A stretch of 39,038 nucleotides of DNA. Source: Verrucomicrobiota bacterium (GTDB taxonomy: Bacteria; Verrucomicrobiota; Verrucomicrobiia; Opitutales; Opitutaceae). The stretch spans positions 1-39,038 of the forward strand of contig JAEXPL010000205.1 of the NCBI GenBank assembly GCA_023446865.1. The letters are read 5' to 3'. Both the position numbers and the translations under genes were made by a program. Position 1 is the stretch's first letter, and each line of letters opens with the position of its first letter. Below are positions 29,924 to 38,457 of this stretch, piece after piece. The notes beneath the pieces are model-generated. The model worked only from the letters and a program-made list of their open reading frames with translations, searched no databases and was not told where the DNA came from.

Positions 29924-29945
29924 GAGCTGCTCGCGAGAGCAGCTC
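29924..29945. repeat. Hairpin with GCGA loop
   Basis: GAGCTGCTC pairs with GAGCAGCTC around GCGA, 9-bp stem. It lies just after the tail tube stop and before a heptad tract, and resembles the hairpin at 22759-22784 in its loop. Confidence 0.7.
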
Positions 29946-30020
29946 TCCGTCCTCTGTCGCCTGCCCTCCGCCCTCCGGCCTCCTCGCTACTCACTCCTCG
30001 CTCCTCGCTCCTCCCCGCCC
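29943..30020. repeat. Composite heptad-repeat leader (two families in series)
   Basis: Here CTCCGTC, CTCTGTC, GCCTGCC, CTCCGCC are followed by TACTCAC, TCCTCGC, TCCTCGC, TCCTCCC before ATG 30021. Two families are joined end to end. Confidence 0.85.
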
Positions 30021-30410
30021 ATGGATATCACCTACGCCAGCATCCAGCTCGCCGATGGTACGGCCGCCAAGCCGTCCGCCGGCTGGGCGCTGCCCGTGCA
30101 GCAGCTCGTGGGCGCCGTGCAGGGTTGGCAGGCTCCGGCGAACACGCCCACGGCCCGAGGTAATCGCAGCCGCCAGATCTCCGGCTCGGTCGAGCGTACC
30201 TTCCCCACGGTGCTCGCCGCGCTCAAGTTCTGGGCGGGCCACGAGGCGGAGTTGCCCAATGAGGGGGCGCTGGTCTTCGGCGCCGGCGGCGTCACGGCCG
30301 CCACCTTTGCCGCGGTGCTGCAGTCCGTCGCCGCGCAGCCGCCGAAGGGCGTATCGGTCCGCATCGACTACGTCTTCGCTCTCAAGGGCCCGGCTGCAAT
30401 CGCGAGCTGA
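30021..30410 (+). CDS. Small tail protein (tail assembly position)
   Basis: This is a 129-aa protein with DITYASIQLADGTAAKPSAG (start), VQGWQAPANTPTARGNRS and ALKFWAGHEAELPNE. In siphoviruses the gene(s) between tube and tape measure encode tail assembly chaperones. No slippery heptamer-type frameshift site was checked or identified here. The assignment rests on position only. Confidence 0.5.
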   Translation: MDITYASIQLADGTAAKPSAGWALPVQQLVGAVQGWQAPANTPTARGNRSRQISGSVERTFPTVLAALKFWAGHEAELPNEGALVFGAGGVTAATFAAVLQSVAAQPPKGVSVRIDYVFALKGPAAIAS

Positions 30411-30412
30411 GA

Positions 30413-30482
30413 TCCGTCGTCTGCCCTCCGCGATCCGCCTCCGCCAAATCGCAAATCGGCAATCCGAAATCGAAAATCCGAA
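30413..30482. repeat. Composite heptad-repeat leader
   Basis: TCCGTCG, TCTGCCC, TCCGCGA, TCCGCC, TCCGCCA are followed by AATCGCA, AATCGGC, AATCCGA, AATCGAA, AATCCGA and then the ATG. The TCCG and AATC families are again joined in series. Confidence 0.9.
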
Positions 30483-32534
30483 ATGCCCGCCCTCAAAGTC
30501 GAAATCCTCACCTCGGTCGATTCCTCCGGCCTGCAGTCCGCTGCCGCCGGCCTGAAGGAGGTCCGCGACTCCGTCACGACCTTGGCCGAGGCGATGCAGC
30601 CGCTGGCCGATCGTGCCGCGGCCGCCGGCGAGGCTCTCGGCACTACGGCCGAGCAGGCGGCGCCCGTGGGCAAAGCCCTGGGCGAGGTCGGCGACAAAGC
30701 CACCGAGGCCGGAGACAAACTCCGCAAGGCCGGCGACGATGCCGCCTGGACCGCCGCGCAGATCCAGCCCGCCGTCGCGAAATTCGACGCCGATCCGCTC
30801 GTCGCCTTCGCGCAGCAAGCCCGCGTCGCCGGAGACGCGATCGACGACGATGCGCAGGGCCTCATCGCCTTCGCCAAAGGCGCCGAGGGTGCCGCCGCCT
30901 CGGTGAAGCCGTTGGCTGCGGCGACCAAAGACCAGGCTGCCGCCTCCACCGCGGCCGGCGTCTCCAGCGAAAAGATGGGCCAAATCTTCGGCGGCCTCGC
31001 CCGCGCCTCGCAGGGCGGCAGGGAAGGCCTGCTCGGCCTCGCCATGGCGGCCCGCGCCTTCTGGGCGGCCCTCAGCGGCGGCACCGTCGCCGTGATCGCC
31101 GCGATAGTCGCCGCTCTCGCCGGCCTCGCCGTCGGCTTCGCCTCCACCGGCAAATCCGCCGAGGAGGCAAAACAGAAGGTCGAAGAGCTCAACAAAGCCA
31201 ATCTTGAGGCGTTCAAGCTCCAGTTGGAAAGCATCACGACTGCCGCGAAAGATGGCACCAACGCGTTGATCGAGGAGGCCGCGCAGGCGGATCGTTTTGC
31301 CGACGCCAAGCTCGCCCGCGACAAAGTCGCGCTCGACGTAGAGGCGAAGGCTACGGGGATGTCTGCGGAGGAAAAAGCGCAGCGGTTGCTCAAGCTTGAG
31401 CGCGACCGCGAGGACCAGCGCATCAACCAGACAAAGGCGACCAAAGAGCGGATCGCTGGGATCGAGGAGGATGCCTCCAATGAGTTTGCTCAGAAGCAGA
31501 TCGACGCCGACACCAAGCTGAACATAGCGCTGGCTGCAAAACCGGAGGCCGAACGATTGGCCAAACGGGAACGCGAGCTCACCATGCGGACTGGCACCTT
31601 TGATCCAGAAATCGAACGTGCTGCCGCGGAAGAGCTGCAAAATACTCGCACACGCCTTGCCGCCCTGAAGAAGACACTACCGGTTTCAGAAGCATCGATT
31701 CCTGGGCTCAGAGAACAGAAAGCGAAGGCCGACGAAGCCGCTACCGCGCAGGCTGAGAAGGCGAAAAAGGCCCGCGCCGATGCCACCAATTACGAGGCCG
31801 AACAAGCCGCTCTGGCTCCGGTCACGCAAGATCGTCGCCGTCTCGAAAACAAGGCGCGCATCGACCTCACCCCGGCTGAAAAGGAGAAGATCGAGAAGGC
31901 CAAAGCGAAGGCGCGGGCCGAGATGGAGTTCAAGATGCGCGCGCTCGGGCCCGCCGCAGTCGCCAACCGCATCGCCGGGGGTGACAAGTCCATCGACCTC
32001 GATGCGGCCCGGAAACTGTTTCCCGATTACAAGTTCGTCGCGCCAGCTGCGGGTACTCCCACTGCCCAACCCGCGCCCTCCAGCCAAGGCACCGGCGTCT
32101 ACCGCCCCGGCGAGGCGTTGCCCCGCACCACCGCCGGCGTCGATCGATTTGGTGAAGCGCTGCCAGGCCCCACGCTCGGCGCCGGCAACCAAATGACCCG
32201 CGGCCCGCTCAAGCCCGGAAGCGACAACAAGCAATTCGAGCAGTCGGCCGACAAGATCAACGAGAGCATGACCAAGGCGGCCGAGCAGAAGGCGCCCGAT
32301 CTCACTCCCGCCGCCGATGCCTCGGAAAAGATCGCCGAGGCTCAGAAGACCCAGGCTGGCGCGATCGACGACTACACCCAGCGCCACGCCGCCGCCGCCG
32401 AGTCCTTCGCCGGCTTCGCCGCCAGCGCCGTCGCCACGATTCAATTCCAGTCCGAAAAAATCAACGCCCTCAGCGCGCGCGTCTCCACCCTCGCCAGCCA
32501 AGTCTCCGCCATGCGCAGCCAGCGCACCTCCTGA
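30483..32534 (+). CDS. Tail tape-measure protein
   Basis: This 683-aa protein is Ala/Lys/Glu-rich and mostly helical. A long N-terminal helical region is followed by a hydrophobic stretch (about 193-220, SGGTVAVIAAIVAALAGLAVG, shortened) and a highly charged coiled coil (about 225-480). The helical pattern, membrane-like segment, length and position before the hub are typical of tape-measure proteins, which set tail length and help inject DNA. Base composition is a little less GC-rich in the middle (about 31200-31800), which may mark an exchanged segment. Confidence 0.85.
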   Translation: MPALKVEILTSVDSSGLQSAAAGLKEVRDSVTTLAEAMQPLADRAAAAGEALGTTAEQAAPVGKALGEVGDKATEAGDKLRKAGDDAAWTAAQIQPAVAKFDADPLVAFAQQARVAGDAIDDDAQGLIAFAKGAEGAAASVKPLAAATKDQAAASTAAGVSSEKMGQIFGGLARASQGGREGLLGLAMAARAFWAALSGGTVAVIAAIVAALAGLAVGFASTGKSAEEAKQKVEELNKANLEAFKLQLESITTAAKDGTNALIEEAAQADRFADAKLARDKVALDVEAKATGMSAEEKAQRLLKLERDREDQRINQTKATKERIAGIEEDASNEFAQKQIDADTKLNIALAAKPEAERLAKRERELTMRTGTFDPEIERAAAEELQNTRTRLAALKKTLPVSEASIPGLREQKAKADEAATAQAEKAKKARADATNYEAEQAALAPVTQDRRRLENKARIDLTPAEKEKIEKAKAKARAEMEFKMRALGPAAVANRIAGGDKSIDLDAARKLFPDYKFVAPAAGTPTAQPAPSSQGTGVYRPGEALPRTTAGVDRFGEALPGPTLGAGNQMTRGPLKPGSDNKQFEQSADKINESMTKAAEQKAPDLTPAADASEKIAEAQKTQAGAIDDYTQRHAAAAESFAGFAASAVATIQFQSEKINALSARVSTLASQVSAMRSQRTS

Positions 32535-32616
32535 GCTCCGCCCTCCGGTCTGTCCTCTGTCGTCTGTCCTCCGCCGTCCGCCCAATCGTAAATCGGCAAT
32601 CCGAAATCAAAATCTC
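32535..32616. repeat. Composite heptad-repeat leader
   Basis: CTCCGCC, CTCCGGT, CTGTCCT, CTGTCGT, CTGTCCT units are followed by AATCGTA, AATCGGC, AATCCGA, AATCAAA before GTG 32617. It is the longest tract in the window. Confidence 0.9.
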
Positions 32617-34698
32617 GTGTGGTCCCTCGAGCATATCCCCGCCGCCGCCCCCGAGAGCGCCGTCACCCGGCCTCTCGCCGAGTGGGGCATCTCCTCGGCG
32701 CAGCTGCAATTCGTCAACTGGGGCATCGACACGCTCTCGCTCACGATCGGCGGCGCCACGGCCGCCACCGCTGCACCGCTCTTCGGCTACCTCGACCAGC
32801 TCGTGGTCCGCCGCGATGGCGTGATCGTCTTCCGTGGCTGGATCACCGGTCACCCCGTGCAGGCCGAGGCTGAGGCCGAGTCCCTCACCTATACCGCGGC
32901 CGGCGCCGGCTGGTGGCTCCAGTTCTACCGGTTCGCGTGGCAAATGTCCCCGGAGGAGGAAACCGTCGCCGATGCCGCCAACCGCGTCGCCTGGCTCTGG
33001 GCTCTGTTTGCCGTGCAGGCCGCCACGGCGGCCGGCGCGCCGATCACCTCTGACACGACCTCTTTTGCGGCCCTCGCCGCTCCCGTGCCTGATCTGCGCG
33101 GCTCCTCCAATTGCGCCGAGGTCCTCGCCCGCGCCGCCCGCCTGCACCCACTCTCCGCCGGTTGGTGGGACTACTCCGGCGCCACGCCGCTCGCGCGTTC
33201 CTCGCTTCGGGCAGGACTCACCACACAGTCGATCGATCTTGGCGCATTCGGCTCCGCGCTCCAACTCACTCCACGGCCAGACCTGCAGCTGAAGTCGGTG
33301 CGCATCGACTACAGTTATCCAAATCCAACCGCTGGGTTGCCCGATATCGTGGATGCCGAACTCGCCGGCGACGGCGGCGGCCCCTCCGGTCCCAACCGCC
33401 TTGCGATCGCGATCGCGGTCGACTCCCTGCAGGCCTCCGCCGATGCCCGCTCCTTCGGCATTGCGGGAATCCTGTGGAATGCGCTGAAAGACCTCGTCTG
33501 GGAAGGCACGGTCACCCTCACCGAGACCGATAGCCAGCTGCCGCTCCTGCGCCCCGGCTACGCCCTGCGCATCGAGGGCGGCCGCGCAGAGTGGGAGACC
33601 ATGGCCCCGGTCATCCAGTCGGTCACCTACACGCTCACCCCCGAGCAGCCCGACGTGATGGCGATCGCGCTCGGCGCCCCCGAGCACCTCGGCCCCCAGG
33701 ACATTCTTGAGTTCGCCCGCGCCGGTTACCAGTCCGGCGCCGGCGGCGCCGGCAACCCCAGCCCTTATCCACCTCCCACGCCGCCACCCGAAGATCTCGG
33801 CGGCGGGGTGCCCGGGACCTATAATGAGCTGAATGACAATACGCCGACCGGCTCGCCGGGCGGCACGGTGGCAGTGCAATCCCGCGGCGCAGCCTGGGTA
33901 AAATGCGGTTTCATGGCCTTTGACGGATCTGCACCGACCCGCAGATGGCTCACGAAGTCCTTGGACGGCGCGTTCGCGATCTCGACCAATGGTGCTTACT
34001 GCACGTGCGATGGGGTGGTGCTCCACGCCGGCGGCGAGTCCCACTCCTGGGCGGGTGCCAACACTTATGATCCCGCCGGCTGTACACTCACCATCGGGGC
34101 TAGCTACGCGTACTCATGGTGTGGAGGCACCGGGATGCAGGCGGTCAACGGGCTTGGCGATTGGCCAGCGGGGGCGTTCGACACCACGGTTACAGCGACC
34201 AGCCGCTCCGTGGTGGGAACGGGGGTATGCTATCGGAAGTCGCTCTGCTCCCTCCTGTGCGATGGTCCGGCCGCCGCGAGTGGGTCGGCGTCGGAAACCC
34301 TTGCGGCCGAGGACACGGAGGAAGCCGCATATGCCCGAGCCATTGCAGCTGCTCCGGACTGGGCGAATGGCGGATCTGCGATCCAGACGGTTCCTGTGTC
34401 CGTGGCCACCGGTGTTCGTCGTTCGTTGCGGTACCGCACCGAGCACACCGCGGACGGGGTGCAGATCCCAACACTCACTGGTCTCCGCCCCTGGAGCCGC
34501 TATCGCCTCGCTGTCGTGCTCACTCATCGCCCGGTCGACGAGACCGGCGCGTCCGCGGGTGCTGCGACATCTGAGACCATCTACAGCGCCGCTTGGATAG
34601 CGGATCTTAATGGCGAGGGCGGGATCGACTGGCAGTCGATCGATCCGACTCCGGGAATCCAGACGACGATCACCGCTGCCACCGTGGAGGCGTTCTGA
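32617..34698 (+). CDS. Tail hub/baseplate-like protein
   Basis: This is a 693-aa protein starting at GTG 32617. The N-terminal 400 residues have a hub-like beta-rich pattern (QLVVRRDGVIVFRGWITGH, then AGWWLQFYRFAW). A Pro/Gly linker follows near residue 385 (NPSPYPPPTPPPEDLGGG). The C-terminal part contains Cys-rich and beta repeats (GAYCTCDGVV, YSWCGGTG) and a fibronectin-like end. A role in the distal tail after the tape measure is inferred from order. The function of the Cys-rich part is unclear. Confidence 0.6.
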   Translation: MWSLEHIPAAAPESAVTRPLAEWGISSAQLQFVNWGIDTLSLTIGGATAATAAPLFGYLDQLVVRRDGVIVFRGWITGHPVQAEAEAESLTYTAAGAGWWLQFYRFAWQMSPEEETVADAANRVAWLWALFAVQAATAAGAPITSDTTSFAALAAPVPDLRGSSNCAEVLARAARLHPLSAGWWDYSGATPLARSSLRAGLTTQSIDLGAFGSALQLTPRPDLQLKSVRIDYSYPNPTAGLPDIVDAELAGDGGGPSGPNRLAIAIAVDSLQASADARSFGIAGILWNALKDLVWEGTVTLTETDSQLPLLRPGYALRIEGGRAEWETMAPVIQSVTYTLTPEQPDVMAIALGAPEHLGPQDILEFARAGYQSGAGGAGNPSPYPPPTPPPEDLGGGVPGTYNELNDNTPTGSPGGTVAVQSRGAAWVKCGFMAFDGSAPTRRWLTKSLDGAFAISTNGAYCTCDGVVLHAGGESHSWAGANTYDPAGCTLTIGASYAYSWCGGTGMQAVNGLGDWPAGAFDTTVTATSRSVVGTGVCYRKSLCSLLCDGPAAASGSASETLAAEDTEEAAYARAIAAAPDWANGGSAIQTVPVSVATGVRRSLRYRTEHTADGVQIPTLTGLRPWSRYRLAVVLTHRPVDETGASAGAATSETIYSAAWIADLNGEGGIDWQSIDPTPGIQTTITAATVEAF

Positions 34699-34988
34699 TG
34701 GGCTGGCCAATTGCAGTCACTTCACCGTCGCTCAATGTACCGCTCACCCCGGAGCAACTCGCTGCCGGTCGCGCGCTCCCGCCGGGAGAGATTGTCCGAG
34801 ATATCACCAGAGCCGAGATCGCGAGCCGCGTCGCAGCCTGTCGCGCTTGCCCACATGCCCAGACGGGCGCAGCCACCTGCGCCGCGTGCGACCTGCGGTG
34901 CATGCATCCGGATACTGGCGGTCGGGCGATCCTCATCGCCGTGGCCGCCTCAGTGTGCCCCGCCGCCAATTGGCCGATCCTATTATGA
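34698..34988 (+). CDS. Small Cys-rich protein between hub and fibre
   Basis: This is a 96-aa protein. Seven Cys residues occur in CRACPHAQTGAATCAACDLRCMH, a probable zinc- or disulphide-bound knot, and one more near the end. It overlaps both neighbours by a few bases. No family is recognised; it may be a tail accessory protein. Confidence 0.55.
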   Translation: MGWPIAVTSPSLNVPLTPEQLAAGRALPPGEIVRDITRAEIASRVAACRACPHAQTGAATCAACDLRCMHPDTGGRAILIAVAASVCPAANWPILL

Positions 34989-36325
34989 ACATTTTGCGCG
35001 CAGTCACTGTCGTCGGTTCCCTCTACGCTCTCATGCGCAACCGCCTCGGCTTGGCGGTCGGAACGCCGCTGCTCGAGCAGGAGATCTCCGTCACTGCCGC
35101 GCCTGATCGGCGGATGGTCGTGAGCACACATGAGCCGGTGGCGGGCTTTGCGCAGTACCACGGCGAGGTGGCCGATGCTGCGGCGCTGATCGCCCTGCAC
35201 ACTTTTGGCGGCACGACGTTGGTGACCCATCCGCGATGCGTGCAGCCCGGCGACACCGCTCGCCGCGCCGATCGCCCCGGTTATCTCCAGCTCTGCATCG
35301 CCGGCCACGGCACTGCCGCTGCCGACTGGGCCGAGCTACCGCTCTCGTCCGTAATTGCTGCGCTGGTCACCGACATGGCCGAGGCGCTCTCCGCCAAGCA
35401 AGACGCCTCCGCCACGCTCACCGCTCTCGCTGCGCTCACCACGACGGAGACAGGGCGCGGTCTCCTCACCGTCGCCAATCTCGGCGCCCTCCGCACGCTC
35501 CTATCCCTCGGCATCGCGGAGATCTCCGGGCTCACTGGCGCGCTCAACGGCAAGTGGGGCACTCCCGCCAACGCCGCCGTCCTCGCCGAGCTTGCCGACG
35601 CCTCGGGCGTCCTCACCTACAAGGGAGCAGGGCTGGGCGGCGCCGGAATCACTGTAGCGGCGGATGGCCCGCCTGTCGCCGCGTATACCTACGCCTCGCC
35701 CGGCGACGCCCACGGGTACATCTATGCCATCGCGACGCTATTCGGGGGTCGCGCATGGCAGGCGCCGGGCGTGTCGGCCTTCGCCGCCACGGGCGAGGTC
35801 GGTTGCCTCCGTTCATCTGAGTACATCGGATCGGCGTTGCTCTCCGTCGATCGATCGGCCGGCGTCAATGTCCACACCCAGAGCGCCGCCGGTTCCTGGC
35901 AGGCGTGGGATCTCGGCGCCGGCAATGAGTTTCGGCCGACCGGATACACCGTCCGCAATCGCGGTCTTTGGGGCGGTATTGCGATCCGGAACTGGAAGTT
36001 ACAAGGGACAAATAACATCGCCTCATGGACTGTCGGGGCGGTGGATGCTGCGACTTGGACCGACATCGACACCCGCACCGGCGACACGACGATGGCCAAC
36101 AATGCCGACGCGTGGGCGTACTACGCGTGCGCCCAGCCCGCCGTTGGCTACCGCTACCTCCGCATCGTGCTCACCGGCACCGACGCGGATGGAAGCTACT
36201 ATCTCGCAGTGGGAGAGGTTGAGTTTTACGGCGCCGCCGGCGCCGTCCCGCAGTTGCCCGATTGGGCCGATGTCTGGCTGACCGATGGCGCCGATCACTA
36301 CTGGCCCGCGGTGACGGCGGGGTGA
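34985..36325 (+). CDS. Tail fibre-like protein with discoidin-type C-terminus
   Basis: This is a 446-aa protein. The N-terminal half is helical and linker-like (SAKQDASATLTALAALTTTETGRGLLTV). Residues about 340-420 (NWKLQGTNNIASWT, then TRTGDTT, YRYLRIVLTG and YYLAVGEVEFYG) match the F5/8 type C (discoidin) domain, a carbohydrate- or surface-binding fold. As the last prophage gene it is a good candidate for the receptor-binding protein that sets host range. No tail-fibre chaperone is seen nearby. Confidence 0.65.
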   Translation: MNILRAVTVVGSLYALMRNRLGLAVGTPLLEQEISVTAAPDRRMVVSTHEPVAGFAQYHGEVADAAALIALHTFGGTTLVTHPRCVQPGDTARRADRPGYLQLCIAGHGTAAADWAELPLSSVIAALVTDMAEALSAKQDASATLTALAALTTTETGRGLLTVANLGALRTLLSLGIAEISGLTGALNGKWGTPANAAVLAELADASGVLTYKGAGLGGAGITVAADGPPVAAYTYASPGDAHGYIYAIATLFGGRAWQAPGVSAFAATGEVGCLRSSEYIGSALLSVDRSAGVNVHTQSAAGSWQAWDLGAGNEFRPTGYTVRNRGLWGGIAIRNWKLQGTNNIASWTVGAVDAATWTDIDTRTGDTTMANNADAWAYYACAQPAVGYRYLRIVLTGTDADGSYYLAVGEVEFYGAAGAVPQLPDWADVWLTDGADHYWPAVTAG

Positions 36326-36376
36326 TTCCGCGGTGGTCCCGCGGAGGTGTCGCGGATGCACCGCGCGCGTTACGCG
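36326..36376. other. Non-coding right arm of the prophage
   Basis: A short GC-rich stretch after the fibre stop, with one CCGCGG/CCGCGG hairpin (near 36328-36343). No gene is seen. It leads into the right-end repeats. Confidence 0.5.
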
Positions 36377-36413
36377 GTTACCCTTTTCGGATATTACTAC
36401 GTACCCTTTTCCC
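36377..36413 (-). promoter_or_regulatory. Transposase-binding-like repeats, right end
   Basis: Read on the minus strand, GGGAAAAGGGTACG (36400-36413) and CCGAAAAGGGTAAC (36377-36390) lie inside the right inverted repeat. They resemble the left-end copies, particularly 4057-4070. By analogy with Mu R1/R2 they are candidate transposase sites. Confidence 0.55.
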
Positions 36414-36431
36414 GACTTTCTGCGGGTTACA
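36403..36431 (-). repeat. Right terminal inverted repeat of the prophage
   Basis: On the minus strand it reads TGTAACCC... and aligns with the left end (3947-3975) at 23 of 29 positions. The terminal CA on the plus strand at 36430-36431 gives the expected TG...CA form. Confidence 0.8.
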
Positions 36432-36435
36432 GGGC
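36432..36435. repeat. Target-site duplication, right copy (GGGC)
   Basis: This GGGC directly follows the right inverted repeat and matches the 4 bp directly before the left one (3943-3946). Confidence 0.55.
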
Positions 36436-36445
36436 GCTTCTACCC

Positions 36446-36568
<123 letters not shown>

Positions 36569-36687
36569 GTGGTCCGTGTCATGGACTCCGGTTGCCCGGA
36601 ACCAAAAACGCGAGGGGCCAAGGAGAGCGACGCCGCCGCGCCGGTCAACACCGGAAACTGACCTCCGAAAGGATTGCGCGCCCAACG
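36569..36687. other. Short spacer between the glycosyltransferase and tRNA-Ser
   Basis: No gene seen. The tRNA promoter would lie here on the minus strand, but I cannot identify clear -35/-10 elements. Confidence 0.4.
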
Positions 36688-38406
36688 TTATTCGCCCGCG
36701 CCGCTCTCGTCCGACCGCGCGGCCTTCGCCGGCGGGGCCTCAATCGGCTCCTGCACCGCACCGCCCGGCACCGGAAATTCCGCCCACACCAGCCGTTTGC
36801 CGCCCATGCGCAGCGGATGCGCCAGCAACTGCGCCCGCAACTCAGGGGGCAGCTCGAACCAGCCGTCGACCATGAACACGATCAGGCCGTTGCGCTCACG
36901 GGCCAGCAATGCCGCCACCTCCGCCGGCTCGTGCATCTCGCGACCGGGCCGCTCGACATAGTACGGCACGATCGCCAGCTGCCGCCCGTAGACGTGGATC
37001 GGCTGCCCGGGGGCCAGCCGGCGCTGCGCCTCGGGGACCAGCCCGAGCGGCGCCTTCACCGGGTTGAGCGCCGGCAACACCACCGCCCCCACGATCACCA
37101 ACAAGACAAAGACCGTGGCCGCGAACCCGCCGAACCAGCGGTCCGACAGCCGCTCCCGCCGAAACGCCCGCACCAGCCACAGCCCCGCGCCGGCCAGCGG
37201 CACGCCGAGGGCCAGCAACCGCCACGGCAGCGCCGCGAGGTCCATGCCCGCGGTCGCCTTCGCGAGCTTCAACCCGAGTTTGCCGTCGGCCGGAATCACC
37301 TGGAGCGCCACCGCGGCAACGCACCCGACCACCCCGACCAGCAGGAGAAAACCCGTCGCGAACCCGGCGGTCATGCCGCTCCAGCGCCGCGCCAGCCGGG
37401 CGAACCGCGGCCACGCCGCCGCGATCAGCAGCGCCGCCGCCGGATAGAGCGCGAGGATGTACATCTGCCGTTTCCCCGAGAACAGGGAGAACATCACGAA
37501 GATGAACAGGAACCAGCCCAGCAGCCGGCGCCGCAGCGCGCCCGCGCCGAGCGCCACGTACGCCGCCGGCAGGAACAGCGTCCACGGCATGAACTCGCCC
37601 GGGAAATGCGCGAGGTAGTAATGGAGCGGATTCGCGTGGTCCTGCGCCTTCGTCACGCGCCCGATGAACTTCACGCCGAACATCGCCTGGAAATACTCGT
37701 CCGGGCCGTGGCCGATCCAGCGCGCCGCCGCCAGCCACGCGCCGATCGGCGCCAGCGCGAGCGGGATGCCCCACACCCAGTGCCAGCGCCGCAGCTTCGC
37801 GCCCTCGCCGGCCGCGAGCGTCGCCGCGAGGTAGCTGCCAAGCACCACCGGGATCGCCACCGGTCCTTTCGCGAACACCCCGAGCCCGAGCAGCCCGTAC
37901 GCCACGGGCAGGCGCCACCGGCGTCCGTCGTCGTTGAACGCGAAGAAATGATACAGAGCGGCCAGACAGAACCCGAGCAACAGCGCGTCGATCCGCCCCC
38001 AGCCGCCCTCCCACCACACGAGATAGGAGGTCATCGTGATCACCACCGCGCGCCACGCCGTGGCCGCGTCGCCGGTCCAGCGCTGCGCCCGCCGTGCCAC
38101 GGCCCAGAGCGCGAGGATCATGCCGAACAGGCTCGGGAGACGCGCCGAGATGCTGTTGATCTCGCCGCCGGTCACGACCGACGCCGCGTTGATCAGCCAG
38201 AACAGAAACGGCGGCTTGTCGGGATAGAGCCCGCCGTTGACGTGCATCACCAGCCACTCGCCGCTCTCGCGCATCTCGCGCGCGATGTAGGCGTACCGCG
38301 CCTCGTCCGGCGCCCACAACCCGCGCTGCCAGTACTGGCCCAGCCAGAGCAGAACCGGGAGGAGGATCAGCGCCCACACGGGCGGCCGGCGGCGAAACAG
38401 TTCCAT
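36688..38406 (-). CDS. Dolichyl-phosphate-mannose-mannosyltransferase/ArnT-type glycosyltransferase
   Basis: This 572-aa multi-pass inner-membrane protein has the GT-C layout. A first transmembrane helix is followed by a loop bearing the acidic pair D34-E35 in WAPDEARYAYIAREM. Then come HVNGGLYPDKPPFLFWL, many further helices and a soluble C-terminal domain (about 480-572, PIHVYGRQLAIVPYYV). Relatives transfer sugars from polyprenyl phosphate donors to lipid A, glycans or proteins. The start ATG at 38406 gives MELFRRRPP. It is divergent from the following kinase-like gene, and both may concern the cell envelope. Confidence 0.88.
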   Translation of the reverse strand: MELFRRRPPVWALILLPVLLWLGQYWQRGLWAPDEARYAYIAREMRESGEWLVMHVNGGLYPDKPPFLFWLINAASVVTGGEINSISARLPSLFGMILALWAVARRAQRWTGDAATAWRAVVITMTSYLVWWEGGWGRIDALLLGFCLAALYHFFAFNDDGRRWRLPVAYGLLGLGVFAKGPVAIPVVLGSYLAATLAAGEGAKLRRWHWVWGIPLALAPIGAWLAAARWIGHGPDEYFQAMFGVKFIGRVTKAQDHANPLHYYLAHFPGEFMPWTLFLPAAYVALGAGALRRRLLGWFLFIFVMFSLFSGKRQMYILALYPAAALLIAAAWPRFARLARRWSGMTAGFATGFLLLVGVVGCVAAVALQVIPADGKLGLKLAKATAGMDLAALPWRLLALGVPLAGAGLWLVRAFRRERLSDRWFGGFAATVFVLLVIVGAVVLPALNPVKAPLGLVPEAQRRLAPGQPIHVYGRQLAIVPYYVERPGREMHEPAEVAALLARERNGLIVFMVDGWFELPPELRAQLLAHPLRMGGKRLVWAEFPVPGGAVQEPIEAPPAKAARSDESGAGE

Positions 38407-38457
38407 GATGCCCCGACGCTGCCCGCACCTCGCCCGTCGACGCAAGCCCGGGGCGAT

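Larger units (their letters stand above)
3947..36431. mobile_element. Complete Mu-like transposable prophage, about 32.5 kb
   Basis: The boundaries come from a 29-bp terminal inverted repeat beginning TG, with GGGC directly outside both ends. The gene order is that of transposable phages: leftward repressor, Ner-like regulator, DDE transposase, AAA+ ATPase, Gam, small genes, membrane genes, terminases, DUF935 portal, protease/capsid, gpF-like protein and tail genes. A tape measure is present but no tail sheath, which points to a siphovirus (compare the B3/D3112 type rather than Mu itself). Most genes look intact; one small gene carries a likely frameshift. No integrase of the tyrosine or serine type is seen. 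The element interrupts a GIY-YIG cassette beside tRNA-Ser. Confidence 0.92.

Noticed and set aside
25132..32616. CRISPR array
   Set aside because: The period-7 repeats lack the alternation of repeats and unique spacers, and no cas genes are present.
4036..36426. A 13-bp direct match (GACTTTCTGCGGG) at 4036-4048 and 36414-36426 as an attachment core
   Set aside because: The right copy is part of the right inverted repeat, while the left copy lies about 90 bp inside the left end. It is more likely an additional end-type motif or chance.
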